Shown: positions 35,739 to 44,132 of the stretch, piece after piece
How positions within the stretch are numbered: position 1 is the stretch's first letter
How the letters are laid out: each line of letters begins with the position of its first letter
From: Treponema sp.
Lineage (GTDB): Bacteria > Spirochaetota > Spirochaetia > Treponematales > Treponemataceae
DNA: 58,354 nt
Direction: 5' to 3'
Assembly (NCBI GenBank): GCA_017381365.1
Contig: JAFOCI010000098.1
Coordinates: 1 to 58,354 of the forward strand
Translations under genes and position numbers: made by a program
Notes under the pieces: model-generated
Told to the model about the DNA's origin: nothing
What the model saw: only the letters and a program-made list of their open reading frames with translations
Databases searched by the model: none

Positions 35739-37658
35739 ATGGAACAGACTGTACCAAAGATGCTACGTAAAGTTGCCACTGATTATCCTGAAATTGCTGC
35801 ACAGAGAAGCAAAAATAAAGCAGGTGTTTTTGAACCTGTTCTCTACAGAGAATTATATGATTTAGCTCTTGATTTTGGTGCAGCCTTGCTTGAACTTGGC
35901 GTAAAACGCGGTGAACCAATTGGACTTATCGCTGACAACCGTAAAGAATGGCTTCAGGCAGACATGGGAATTATGGCAATCGGTGCCGTTGATGTTCCTC
36001 GCGGATGCGATGCAACTGTTCAGGATTTGGAAGCGATTCTTTCCTTCGTTGAATGTCGTTTTTGTATTGCAGAAAATATTTCCCAGGTAAACAAAATCGT
36101 TTCTATTCATGACAAGCTTCCATCATTAGAAACATTGATTACTTTTGATTCATGCAAACCTGAAGATATAACTGCAGCAGATGCAGCTGGCATAAAAATC
36201 ATTTCATTCGAAAATATGATTAAGAACGGCCAAACATGGCGTCTTAACAACAAAAATGTTGTAGAAGCAGAACTTGAAAAAGGGCAGTGGGACGACCTTG
36301 CGGCTATCATCTTTACTTCTGGTACAACAGGAACTCCAAAGGGCGTAGAACTTACACATGGAAATTTCCTTACTCAGCTTGATGAACTGCCAGAGCGAAT
36401 TATTCTTAATCCAGGTGATAATGCTCTTTGCATACTTCCTGTATGGCACGTTTTTGAACGCGAATGTGAGTACGTAATCATGATTCAGGCATCAACAATC
36501 TGCTATTCAAAACCAATCGGTTCCATTCTTCTTGCAGACTTCTTAAAGGTTAATCCAGCCCTTATGCCTGCTGTGCCACGCGTTTTTGAATCTATTTATG
36601 ACGGTATTCTGCGAAAAATGCGTAAAACTGGCGGAATCGTTTATACTCTGTTCAGCTTTTTTACAAATGCTGCAATTATACACAGCAGAATGCACAGAAA
36701 GATGTTCAATCAGAATCCTTGTTTCACCCGCTATTACACATTGGCATGGTGGATTTTATTTATAATTCCATGGGCAATTCTGTGGCCATTAAAGTTACTT
36801 GGAAATCTTCTTGTTTTCAGAAAAATCAAGGCTATGCTTGGAACTAATTTCCGTGCCGCAGTTGCTGGTGGTGGTGCATATCCTCACAATATTGACGAAT
36901 TTTTCTGGTCAATTGGTGTTAACGTTGTAGAAGGTTACGGACTCACAGAAACTGCACCTGTCATTTCCGTTCGTCCTATTTCTGCGCCTGTGTTTGGAAA
37001 CGTAGGTTCGCCAATCCGAGGTGTAAAAGCAAGAATCGTAAATCCAGAAGACGGCTACGTTCTTAAGCGCGGTCAGTTTGGTGCAATTCAGATTAAGGGC
37101 GGAACAGTTATGCGCGGTTATTACAAGCGCCCTGATTTAACAGAAAAAGTTATGACTGTTGACGGATGGTTCGACACTGGTGACTTGGGAATGATGACAA
37201 TTCATGACGAAATTGTTATTAAAGGCCGCAAAAAGGATACTATTGTACTTCGTGGTGGTGAAAATGTTGAACCTGTGCCTATTGAACTTAAACTTGCTGA
37301 ATCCCGCTATGTTAAAACTGCCGTTGTAGTTGGTCAGGACCAGCGTTATCTTGGCGCACTTATCCTTGTAGACGAGGAAGAAGTCAAGAATTATGCGGCT
37401 GAAAACGGAATCCAGTATGAATCTTATGAAACTCTGCTTGAATCCGAAGAAATTCAGAAACTTTACGAGTCTGAAATCAACAATCTTATTAATCCTAAAA
37501 CAGGATTTAAAATGTTTGAACGAGTTAATAAGTTTTCACTTATCACAAAACCTTTTGAAGTCGGCGTAGAGCTTTCTGCAAAACAGGAAATAATGCGTTA
37601 CCGACTTACAGAAATCTATAAGCAGCAAATTGAAGTAATGTTCAAGGACGAAGAATAG
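35739..37658 (+). CDS. long-chain acyl-CoA synthetase (AMP-forming)
   Basis: A 639-residue ANL-superfamily ligase of the FadD/long-chain type. P-loop IIFTSGTTGTPKGVELTHGN (about residue 188), the A5 motif EGYGLTETAPV (about residue 402), WFDTGDLG (about 484) and the following KGRKKDTIVLRGGENVEP hinge. A hydrophobic insertion (WWILFIIPWAILWPL, about residue 344) suggests membrane association. It activates fatty acids to acyl-CoA or possibly acyl-ACP. GGAG precedes the ATG; the stop is TAG. Single gene with its own terminator. Confidence 0.93.
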   Translation: MEQTVPKMLRKVATDYPEIAAQRSKNKAGVFEPVLYRELYDLALDFGAALLELGVKRGEPIGLIADNRKEWLQADMGIMAIGAVDVPRGCDATVQDLEAILSFVECRFCIAENISQVNKIVSIHDKLPSLETLITFDSCKPEDITAADAAGIKIISFENMIKNGQTWRLNNKNVVEAELEKGQWDDLAAIIFTSGTTGTPKGVELTHGNFLTQLDELPERIILNPGDNALCILPVWHVFERECEYVIMIQASTICYSKPIGSILLADFLKVNPALMPAVPRVFESIYDGILRKMRKTGGIVYTLFSFFTNAAIIHSRMHRKMFNQNPCFTRYYTLAWWILFIIPWAILWPLKLLGNLLVFRKIKAMLGTNFRAAVAGGGAYPHNIDEFFWSIGVNVVEGYGLTETAPVISVRPISAPVFGNVGSPIRGVKARIVNPEDGYVLKRGQFGAIQIKGGTVMRGYYKRPDLTEKVMTVDGWFDTGDLGMMTIHDEIVIKGRKKDTIVLRGGENVEPVPIELKLAESRYVKTAVVVGQDQRYLGALILVDEEEVKNYAAENGIQYESYETLLESEEIQKLYESEINNLINPKTGFKMFERVNKFSLITKPFEVGVELSAKQEIMRYRLTEIYKQQIEVMFKDEE

Positions 37659-37683
37659 AAAAAACGAACGTTCAATAAAATGG

Positions 37684-37724
37684 AAAAGCGGTAGCTGAAC
37701 TTGTGGAAGCCACCGCTTTTTTTT
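37684..37724 (+). terminator. terminator of the acyl-CoA synthetase gene
   Basis: AAAAGCGGT and ACCGCTTTT arms around a 19-base loop, followed by further Ts (eight in total). The inside (GGTAGCTGAACTTGTGGAAGCCACC) looks like a decayed MITE hairpin GGTGGTTGAGCTTGTCGAAACCACC. Confidence 0.75.
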
Positions 37725-37732
37725 GCGACCAA

Positions 37733-39112
37733 CTAAATCGTTATTTCAGGCGCACCTGATTTTTTATCTTTCTGCAGGGAAGAGTAGGGACGCAGCATTG
37801 TAAATTCTAACACGTCGCCGGATTTTATTTTTTTTCCGTAAGCGTTTACCACAAGAACCATACCGTTTTCTGAACAGGAATAAAATCCCTGTCTGTGGCC
37901 TGCAAGGTAAATCGGATCAGAAACAATGGCTACACTAAGTGAATCTTTTTCACTTTGATTTTTTTTATCTGCAATTTTTCCTGGCTGAGCCATAATAAAA
38001 CTGATTACTGCACGTTCTTTTGGTAAACCTGCACTTTCAGAAAGCTTTAAAAGTTTTGATGGAGCATTTTCTGTTGAAAACGAAAAATTACACCACTTTT
38101 CGCTACCGCCATAACGAGCGTGAAGACCGTTCATTGGGCAATCCTTCTGATGAGGACATGGAGATGCAACTTTCAATCCTTTCTGCAAAAAACGTTCCCG
38201 CATCAAACTTATAAAACGCCCTGCTACAGGCATTCCTGGCTCAGCAATAAAGAAAGAGCAATCTTCAGAAGCGTAATTAAAAAGATTTCTAATCTGCTTG
38301 TCTGCAATTTTTTCCGGAGCATCGTGGTCTTTCTGATAAAGTTCATTGAACATATTTGCACAGGTTATGAGATTTGCCTTGCGCTTAATTTCAGTTCCAA
38401 TTTCGCCTTTTACGCGAATAATTTTCCAGAAGCCTTCCGCATTTGCATCAGAAGCTACAGCTTTTGCCGCAACAGACATATAAATTTCTTCGCCAACTGC
38501 CATTGTACTCTGCGAAATGTCCATACAATAAACAATCAGCTTTTTATTGCGCAGTTCAGGGCGGGCAAGCCACAGAGCCGTTACAACTGTAAGCGGTCCT
38601 GAACCAATATCAATTACAACGCTGTCGTCTTTTAAATTCAAAGAGTCAGATGGAAGATTTGCAAAAACTCTTGTAAGGCGAACAAGATTCCACCAGGTAA
38701 AATAGCGGATATACGCAGAAAGCTGTTCTGTTGCATTCATGTAGCTCACATTTCTGGTTTCCCGTTCGTCAGTAAGCTGATGCGACAATGCACGAATATC
38801 TTTTGGCAGCTTCTGCATCTGACGGCTGTTCATCGGTCGAATGCTCTGTACAATGGAATCAAAAGATTCCAGTACCTTTAAAGCATCTGCCGGCATCTTG
38901 TCATAATTAAACATATTCGCTGAGGACAAAATCTTTGCATCCAGTGGAATATTTTTCTTGTCAGAGAAATTGACTTCTTTTTTGTCTAATCCACGTCGTT
39001 TGTCATCAAAATATTTATCCCGCTGCTTATTAAATTCCTTGCGCTTATTTTGTGCATCAGCTTTTGCCGATTTTTTTTCAGTGAACCGTGAATAAAATTT
39101 TTCTTTTTCCAT
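37733..39112 (-). CDS. Rsm22/METTL17-like ribosome-associated methyltransferase-fold protein
   Basis: A 459-residue protein of the Rsm22 family (PF09243). After a basic N-terminus, residues about 155-190 give a Rossmann SAM site (VVIDIGSGPLTVVTALWLA) and residues about 310-350 the cysteine pattern CPHQKDCPM...WCNFS, which in the METTL17 family forms part of an Fe-S cluster site needed for small-ribosomal-subunit work. The C-terminus is a small beta domain. Rsm22 proteins assist ribosome assembly rather than clearly methylating rRNA. It follows the MerR gene by 12 bases. Confidence 0.78.
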   Translation of the reverse strand: MEKEKFYSRFTEKKSAKADAQNKRKEFNKQRDKYFDDKRRGLDKKEVNFSDKKNIPLDAKILSSANMFNYDKMPADALKVLESFDSIVQSIRPMNSRQMQKLPKDIRALSHQLTDERETRNVSYMNATEQLSAYIRYFTWWNLVRLTRVFANLPSDSLNLKDDSVVIDIGSGPLTVVTALWLARPELRNKKLIVYCMDISQSTMAVGEEIYMSVAAKAVASDANAEGFWKIIRVKGEIGTEIKRKANLITCANMFNELYQKDHDAPEKIADKQIRNLFNYASEDCSFFIAEPGMPVAGRFISLMRERFLQKGLKVASPCPHQKDCPMNGLHARYGGSEKWCNFSFSTENAPSKLLKLSESAGLPKERAVISFIMAQPGKIADKKNQSEKDSLSVAIVSDPIYLAGHRQGFYSCSENGMVLVVNAYGKKIKSGDVLEFTMLRPYSSLQKDKKSGAPEITI

Positions 39113-39124
39113 TTAAGTCCGTTA

Positions 39125-39445
39125 TTACAGATGATTTTTTTTAGCGTAAAAATATAAATCCGAAAGTTCTGCCCGCATATCATTAAACTGCATTAAAAGA
39201 TTTGCATGCTGATTTATTAAATCGCTTTCAGAAATAATCTGATCTCTTGCGCCTTCAATCGTAAATTTCTTATCAACAATAAGATGCTTAAGGCGCATAA
39301 TCATTTCCAGCTCCCGCAAGGTATAAGAACGCCTGCCACCAATATCTTTCATTGGCGAAAGACTTGGAACAACTTCTTCCCAATATCTTAGAACATGAGC
39401 TTTTATACCTGTTAATTCTTCAACTTCGCCAATGGAATATTGCAT
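39125..39445 (-). CDS. MerR-family regulator (short)
   Basis: A 106-residue protein that is essentially one MerR winged-helix domain (YSIGEVEELTGIKAHVLRYWE, then RRSYTLRELEMIMRLKHLI) plus a short helix. No effector domain follows, as in the short MerR proteins of some anaerobes. Its ATG directly abuts the TAA of der with no gap, so it is translated with der. Target unknown. Confidence 0.88.
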   Translation of the reverse strand: MQYSIGEVEELTGIKAHVLRYWEEVVPSLSPMKDIGGRRSYTLRELEMIMRLKHLIVDKKFTIEGARDQIISESDLINQHANLLMQFNDMRAELSDLYFYAKKNHL

Positions 39446-41002
39446 TTAGCGTTCCCGATCTTCCCATTTTTTGCGGCTTGCTTTCATTTCCAGCTGAACA
39501 GGAATCTTATCAAATCCTAAATCCTCACGGATACGATTTTTAAGATAAGAAACGTATGTTTCCGGAACAACCTCTGGTCGAGTAGCAAAAATAAGGAATT
39601 CTACTGGATTTACATTTTTCTGAGTCATGTAACGAATCTTAAAATGTGCTGTTTTACTTGCCGGAGGCGGATATTTAAAGAGCCAGTCCTTTAACGCCAT
39701 ATTCAAAGCTGCGGTATCAACCTTGTGAGTCAGCTGACCATAAATTTCTACGGCTTCTCTCAAAAGATCAATAACACCGGTACCTTTAAGAGCAGACATT
39801 GTTACGATTGGAGCATATTCCATCTGACCAAACATGATGTTCATCCAAAGCTTGATGTTCTTTTCAGCTTTTCTGCTCTGGTCTTCGTTCAAATCCCATT
39901 TATTCAAAACAAAAATGATTCCGCGGCCACGTTCGTAAGCAAGATTACAGATTTTTTTGTCCTGCTCAGACAGCCCTTCCTGTGAATCAATCATAAGGAA
40001 TACAATGTCACAGCGGTCAAGAGTCTTAATCGCGCGGTTTACGGAATAATATTCAACATTTTCATGAACTTTTGCTTTGCGGCGAATTCCAGCAGTATCA
40101 AGAACCTGGAAATGTTTGCCATTATATTCAAAATAGCCTTCGACTGTATCGCGGGTAGTTCCAGCATAATCACATACAATAGAAGCTTCTGTATGAGTAA
40201 GACGATTTGAAAGCGTAGATTTTCCAGTATTTGGCTTTCCCATAATAGCAACGCGAATAGGTTCTTCTTCAGAAATAAGCTTTACGCGGCTAAAATCAAG
40301 ACGACTTTCAATTTTTTCGTAAAGCTGACGAATATTATCACCATGCTCTGCAGAAATAAACAGAAGTTCTTCAAAACCAAACTGAGCGAAATTCCATGCA
40401 ACATTTTCGTTTTTTCCGCCTTCAGTTTTATTAACAACGGCAATAAGCTTGTCCCAGTGCTTTCTAAGCTGATGAATCATTTCTTCATCTTCAGGAGTAA
40501 TTTTTTCCGCTTCAAGCACAAGAATTACAAGATCTGCGCGGTTAATCATCTGAATTGATTTTTCAACTACCAGTTCATCAAGTTCGGCTTCCATTGTGCC
40601 AATATCACGCTGAAGCTTGTATCCGCCAGTATCAACAAGATGCACAGGCTTTCCGTTAAAAAGCGCAAAGCCTTCAACAGGATCCCGGGTAACACCAGGA
40701 GTTGGATCAACTATTGCAAGACGACGCTGCATAAATCTATTGAAAAGCGTAGATTTTCCAACATTCGGACGACCTGCGATAACAACTAAAGGAGCGCCTT
40801 CGTACTGTTTTTTTGTAATACCGTATTTTCTGTCTTCTGATTCTACAATTTCTTCTTCATTATCTGAAATTTCTTCAGATTCATCTGAACTCGCAGCATT
40901 TTCCACAATTTCAGAAGATTCTGCTTCTAAATCTACGGATAGTGATTTTTTTGGTTCTTCTTTTGGTTTAGAAAAATCCGGTTTCTTTTTCTTTTTTGCC
41001 AT
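39446..41002 (-). CDS. der: GTPase Der (EngA), ribosome assembly
   Basis: A 518-residue tandem-GTPase protein needed for 50S ribosomal subunit maturation. A lysine-rich start and acidic linker of about 65 residues precede the usual body. G domain 1 has GRPNVGKST (about residue 77) and DTGG; G domain 2 has GKPNTGKST (about residue 255), DTAG and NKWDL; a C-terminal KH-like domain follows (about 425-518). The N-terminal extension makes it longer than the usual 435-490 residues. It lies in an operon ptsI-der-merR-rsm22-like. Confidence 0.96.
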   Translation of the reverse strand: MAKKKKKPDFSKPKEEPKKSLSVDLEAESSEIVENAASSDESEEISDNEEEIVESEDRKYGITKKQYEGAPLVVIAGRPNVGKSTLFNRFMQRRLAIVDPTPGVTRDPVEGFALFNGKPVHLVDTGGYKLQRDIGTMEAELDELVVEKSIQMINRADLVILVLEAEKITPEDEEMIHQLRKHWDKLIAVVNKTEGGKNENVAWNFAQFGFEELLFISAEHGDNIRQLYEKIESRLDFSRVKLISEEEPIRVAIMGKPNTGKSTLSNRLTHTEASIVCDYAGTTRDTVEGYFEYNGKHFQVLDTAGIRRKAKVHENVEYYSVNRAIKTLDRCDIVFLMIDSQEGLSEQDKKICNLAYERGRGIIFVLNKWDLNEDQSRKAEKNIKLWMNIMFGQMEYAPIVTMSALKGTGVIDLLREAVEIYGQLTHKVDTAALNMALKDWLFKYPPPASKTAHFKIRYMTQKNVNPVEFLIFATRPEVVPETYVSYLKNRIREDLGFDKIPVQLEMKASRKKWEDRER

Positions 41003-41030
41003 TTCTAACCTGACCTTTTGCAGTCTTATT

Positions 41031-42752
41031 TTATATTTTTGTCACTTTTTTTGATGAAATTGCTTTCATTTCTTTTACTGTAATCTGACTTAAAATCTGT
41101 TTTGTTACAGCAATCTGCTTTGGACCCATACTAAGATTTCTGATTCCCATACCGCCAAGAACAATAACACTGTCTTTACGGCTAGCCATTTCTCCACAGA
41201 CAGAAACAGGAATTTTTGCTTTTTTTGCATTTGTAATGGTCAAATCAATTAAGCGCAGAACAGCAAGATTAAATTCGTCATAAAGCTCAGCAACATTTGC
41301 GTTTTCGCGATCAACGGCAAGTGTATACTGAGTTAAATCGTTTGTTCCAAGGGAAAAGAAATCCGAAACCTTTGCAAGACAATCGCTGGTAAGGGCTGCG
41401 GCAGCAGTTTCAATCATAATTCCAATCGGAACTTTTTTGTCAAAAGGGATATTTTCTGATTCAAGCTCAGCACGCACATTTTCTGCAATTTTTAGACAAG
41501 CTTCAACCTGTTCTGTAGATGTAATCAACGGAAGCATAATGCGCAAATTTCCGTAAACGCTGGCACGGTAAAGCGCCCTAAGCTGAGTTTTTAGAATTTG
41601 CGGATAAGCAAGACTAAGACGAATGGCACGCATTCCCATCAACGGATTTTTTTCATCAACAGTCGGCATTTCTACAGAATTAATGAATTTATCGCCACCT
41701 GCATCCAAAGTACGAATTGTTACAGATTTGCCTTTCATCAATTCAAGAACTTTTTTGTAAGCCTCAAACTGTTCGTCTTCATTAAAAGAGCGGGCCGAAA
41801 CATGGGGGCTGCCTTCTGCCATACTCATATACAGAAATTCCGTGCGGAAAAGCCCGATGCCGTCTGCACCAGATTTTGCGGCAACTTCAGCTTCTTCTAC
41901 AGAACCAATATTTGCGTAAAGCTTAAAAAGTTCGCCATCTTTTGTTAATGCTGGCTTATCACGAAATTCTTCAAGAAATTCCTGATCCTCTTTTTCTATC
42001 TGAATTTTTTTGCCGTATTCTGCAAGAGTTTCTGCATCTGGGTCAGCAAGAATTTCACCTATTTCTGTATCAACGATTAAAACTTCACCATTTGTAATTT
42101 TTTTCTGAAAGCTTGCGCGATTCAAGCCGACAACGGCAGGAATTCCGTAGTTTCTTGCAAGGATTACAACGTGGCTGGAAAGTCCACCTTCTGACAAGGC
42201 AAGTCCGGCAATTTTTTTGCGGGCCAGAACAATCATGTCTGTTGGACTTAAAGTATTTGCAACAACTACAGAATACTCTGGAACCTTGTTGATATCAAAC
42301 GCGTGAATACCTAGCATTTCATTCAAAACGCGGCCAAAAATATCTGTAATATCCTGAGCTCGCTCCGCAAGATAATCGTTTCCTGCATTTCTCAAAGTAG
42401 AAGCATATTCTTCTGCTTTTTCATTTACAGAATATTCAATGTTATAAAGATTTTTTGTGTAGTAATCCTTTACTTCTTTTAGAAAGACTGCATCTGCCAG
42501 CATTAAAATGTATGTTTCAAGGATTTCTTTCTGAGCGTCATTTGCTGGAAGTCTTTTTGGCAACGATGCCAGTTTTTCTGTAACATCATTTGTTACAACC
42601 GCAATTGCATCTTCAAAACGTTTCCAGCCAGCATCAACATCTGCCTGCTTAATTTTTGATTGAGAAATTGAACGTTTTACTGCATCAGGAATTATAAAGG
42701 CCTCGCCAATACCTGTACCACTGGCAGCTGATATTCCAAGAAATACTTCCAT
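41031..42752 (-). CDS. ptsI: phosphotransferase system enzyme I
   Basis: A 573-residue PTS enzyme I transferring phosphate from PEP to HPr in the cytoplasm. Phosphohistidine region GGLSSHVVILARNYGIPAVVG (about residue 192), PEP-binding DGIGLFRTEFLYM (about 300), GTNDLTQYTLAVDRENANV (about 450) and the catalytic VCGEMASRKD (about 502). No HPr or EII genes are nearby. The start is ATG at 42752; an extended frame to a TTG at 42770 would include the -10 box. With TTGACC-N17-TATAAT in place the leader would be about three bases, and there is no Shine-Dalgarno sequence. Confidence 0.95.
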   Translation of the reverse strand: MEVFLGISAASGTGIGEAFIIPDAVKRSISQSKIKQADVDAGWKRFEDAIAVVTNDVTEKLASLPKRLPANDAQKEILETYILMLADAVFLKEVKDYYTKNLYNIEYSVNEKAEEYASTLRNAGNDYLAERAQDITDIFGRVLNEMLGIHAFDINKVPEYSVVVANTLSPTDMIVLARKKIAGLALSEGGLSSHVVILARNYGIPAVVGLNRASFQKKITNGEVLIVDTEIGEILADPDAETLAEYGKKIQIEKEDQEFLEEFRDKPALTKDGELFKLYANIGSVEEAEVAAKSGADGIGLFRTEFLYMSMAEGSPHVSARSFNEDEQFEAYKKVLELMKGKSVTIRTLDAGGDKFINSVEMPTVDEKNPLMGMRAIRLSLAYPQILKTQLRALYRASVYGNLRIMLPLITSTEQVEACLKIAENVRAELESENIPFDKKVPIGIMIETAAAALTSDCLAKVSDFFSLGTNDLTQYTLAVDRENANVAELYDEFNLAVLRLIDLTITNAKKAKIPVSVCGEMASRKDSVIVLGGMGIRNLSMGPKQIAVTKQILSQITVKEMKAISSKKVTKI

Positions 42753-42761
42753 AACTAATTG

Positions 42762-42790
42762 ATTATACAAAACAAATTATATGCGGTCAA
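42762..42790 (-). promoter_or_regulatory. ptsI promoter
   Basis: -35 TTGACC (42785-42790), 17-base spacer, -10 TATAAT (42762-42767), nine bases before the ATG. Confidence 0.75.
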
Positions 42791-42803
42791 ATGAACGTTT
42801 GCT

Positions 42804-42817
42804 GCAGAGAATAAAAT
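42804..42817. repeat. left 14-bp direct repeat of the restriction-modification cassette
   Basis: GCAGAGAATAAAAT, identical to 47291-47304. The two copies bracket the whole cassette, as expected of a target-site duplication or of recombination between short homologies. Confidence 0.6.
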
Positions 42818-42860
42818 TGAAGAAACATGATATTTCCCCTCTAAATCCCGAAAGATATGG

Positions 42861-42866
42861 TATAAT
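42861..42866 (+). promoter_or_regulatory. -10 box of the cassette's XRE regulator gene
   Basis: TATAAT preceded by TGG (extended -10 TGGTATAAT). The predicted start of transcription is near 42873, next to an ATG at 42872 that opens an eight-codon frame overlapping the regulator's start. Confidence 0.5.
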
Positions 42867-42884
42867 GATTAATGGACTTTTTGT

Positions 42885-43115
42885 ATGGATGTAGATTATA
42901 GAAAACTTTGGAAATTGCTGATTGATAAAGGTATTAAGAATAGAACTGACCTTATCAAGATGGCGGGTATTTCAACTAACATTTTGGCAAAGCTTGGCAA
43001 GGGTAAATACATTTTAATGGAAAGTATGTCTAAGATTTGCAAAGCTCTTACTTGTGATGTGGGTGATATTTGCGTGGTGAATGAAAAATCTTCTGCAGCG
43101 GAAGCTTCAAAATAA
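42885..43115 (+). CDS. XRE/Cro-type helix-turn-helix regulator
   Basis: A 76-residue Cro/CI-type DNA-binding protein of the short HTH_26 kind (LIDKGIKNRTDLIKMAGISTNILAKLGKGKYI, with helix 3 in STNILAKLGKG). Such proteins commonly precede cytosine methyltransferase genes and control restriction-modification timing. The palindrome at 47221-47241 is a possible binding site. It has no Shine-Dalgarno sequence. It is the first gene of the cassette, 22 bases before the YfbU gene. Confidence 0.85.
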   Translation: MDVDYRKLWKLLIDKGIKNRTDLIKMAGISTNILAKLGKGKYILMESMSKICKALTCDVGDICVVNEKSSAAEASK

Positions 43116-43136
43116 AAGAGTAATAAGGAACTTAAA

Positions 43137-43676
43137 ATGGATTTACAACCGACACTTGAACAAAGATTAATTCTTATTAATCAGTACAAAATTTTAGAAA
43201 AGCTTTATCCAGAAGAAGCGGAAACATATTCACAACATAGAGAAATTCTTGAAGAAGGATATACTTTGCATTACAACGATTTGATTCAAGTAATTTCAGA
43301 AGACATTCCAGAAAATTTGTTAAGAGAAGTTCTTGATATTTTGGATATGTATAGAGGATTATATTTTGCAGTCGCATGTCGGGAAAAATCCCCTGAGTAT
43401 AAGGATAAGCAAATATATTTTCCTGGGTTCGATGGAAATGAAGAGGTTAAACATTTAAAATATACATTGTTTTTCATATTCAAGTTAGATCGATATGATG
43501 AATTAAAAAAAATAAATTCTTATGGTAGCTACAATACTCACAGTAATACACTTGGCCAATATAGAAAAATGCTTTCTAAATGGAAATCTATTTCAAATAA
43601 GATGGAAATTTCAGATGATGATTTAAGGTGGCTGATAGAAAATTCTGTATATGGTACTCTTGGAGAAAAGAAATGA
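43137..43676 (+). CDS. YfbU family protein
   Basis: A 179-residue protein of the YfbU family (PF03887): LEQRLILINQYKILEKLYPEEAETY at the N-terminus, VLDILDMYRGLYFA, FPGFDGNEEVKHLKY and the C-terminal YRKMLSKWKSI block match the E. coli YfbU layout. Biochemical function is not established. In this cassette it is followed by a membrane protein whose start overlaps its stop (ATGA), so the pair works together or is at least co-translated. AAGGAA is the ribosome site. Confidence 0.82.
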   Translation: MDLQPTLEQRLILINQYKILEKLYPEEAETYSQHREILEEGYTLHYNDLIQVISEDIPENLLREVLDILDMYRGLYFAVACREKSPEYKDKQIYFPGFDGNEEVKHLKYTLFFIFKLDRYDELKKINSYGSYNTHSNTLGQYRKMLSKWKSISNKMEISDDDLRWLIENSVYGTLGEKK

Positions 43677-44113
43677 AAGATTTTTTTTCTACTACGGGTA
43701 CTATAATTGCCACTTACATAGGAACTTTAATCTCTGTCATTTCTGCTATAGTTGCCGTTTGTGGTAAAAAAGCCGTAATAAAATATCGGAATGAAATATT
43801 TACCCGCTTTCAATCAAATGAAATAGCAAAACTTTGTGAAAAAGGTAATAAAGCAAAAGATATTGTTCTCAATTATTCTTCAAAGACAAGAAAAACATCA
43901 AATGGCTTAAATGAATCAAAAGATAAGACTTTTATTCATGATTTTCTTACAGAAATAAATGAAAATAAGCATCTATTGAAACAAGAAACAATAGGTCTTG
44001 TTTTGAGTGCAAAAAAATATCTAACAGAGAATAATTATGATGATTTAATTTATTGTATTTCAGATATAATTTCTGAATTAAAAGAATTAAGCGTAACTAA
44101 TTTTATAAGGTAA
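43673..44113 (+). CDS. small membrane protein of the restriction-modification cassette
   Basis: A 146-residue protein that I do not recognise. One N-terminal membrane segment (TIIATYIGTLISVISAIVAV, about residues 8-27) is followed by a basic stretch and a mainly helical, charged cytosolic region. The start at 43673 overlaps the YfbU stop and has GGAG upstream; a longer frame from 43628 lies inside yfbU and is unlikely. A membrane anchor with a soluble helical tail next to a defence locus could be an effector or sensor, but that is guesswork. Confidence 0.75.
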   Translation: MKDFFSTTGTIIATYIGTLISVISAIVAVCGKKAVIKYRNEIFTRFQSNEIAKLCEKGNKAKDIVLNYSSKTRKTSNGLNESKDKTFIHDFLTEINENKHLLKQETIGLVLSAKKYLTENNYDDLIYCISDIISELKELSVTNFIR

Positions 44114-44132
44114 CGAGCAGTTTTTTATAGAT

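Noticed and set aside
42753..42770. Start of ptsI at the TTG at 42770
   Set aside because: Those codons contain the -10 box of a near-consensus promoter, so they are unlikely to be in the transcript.
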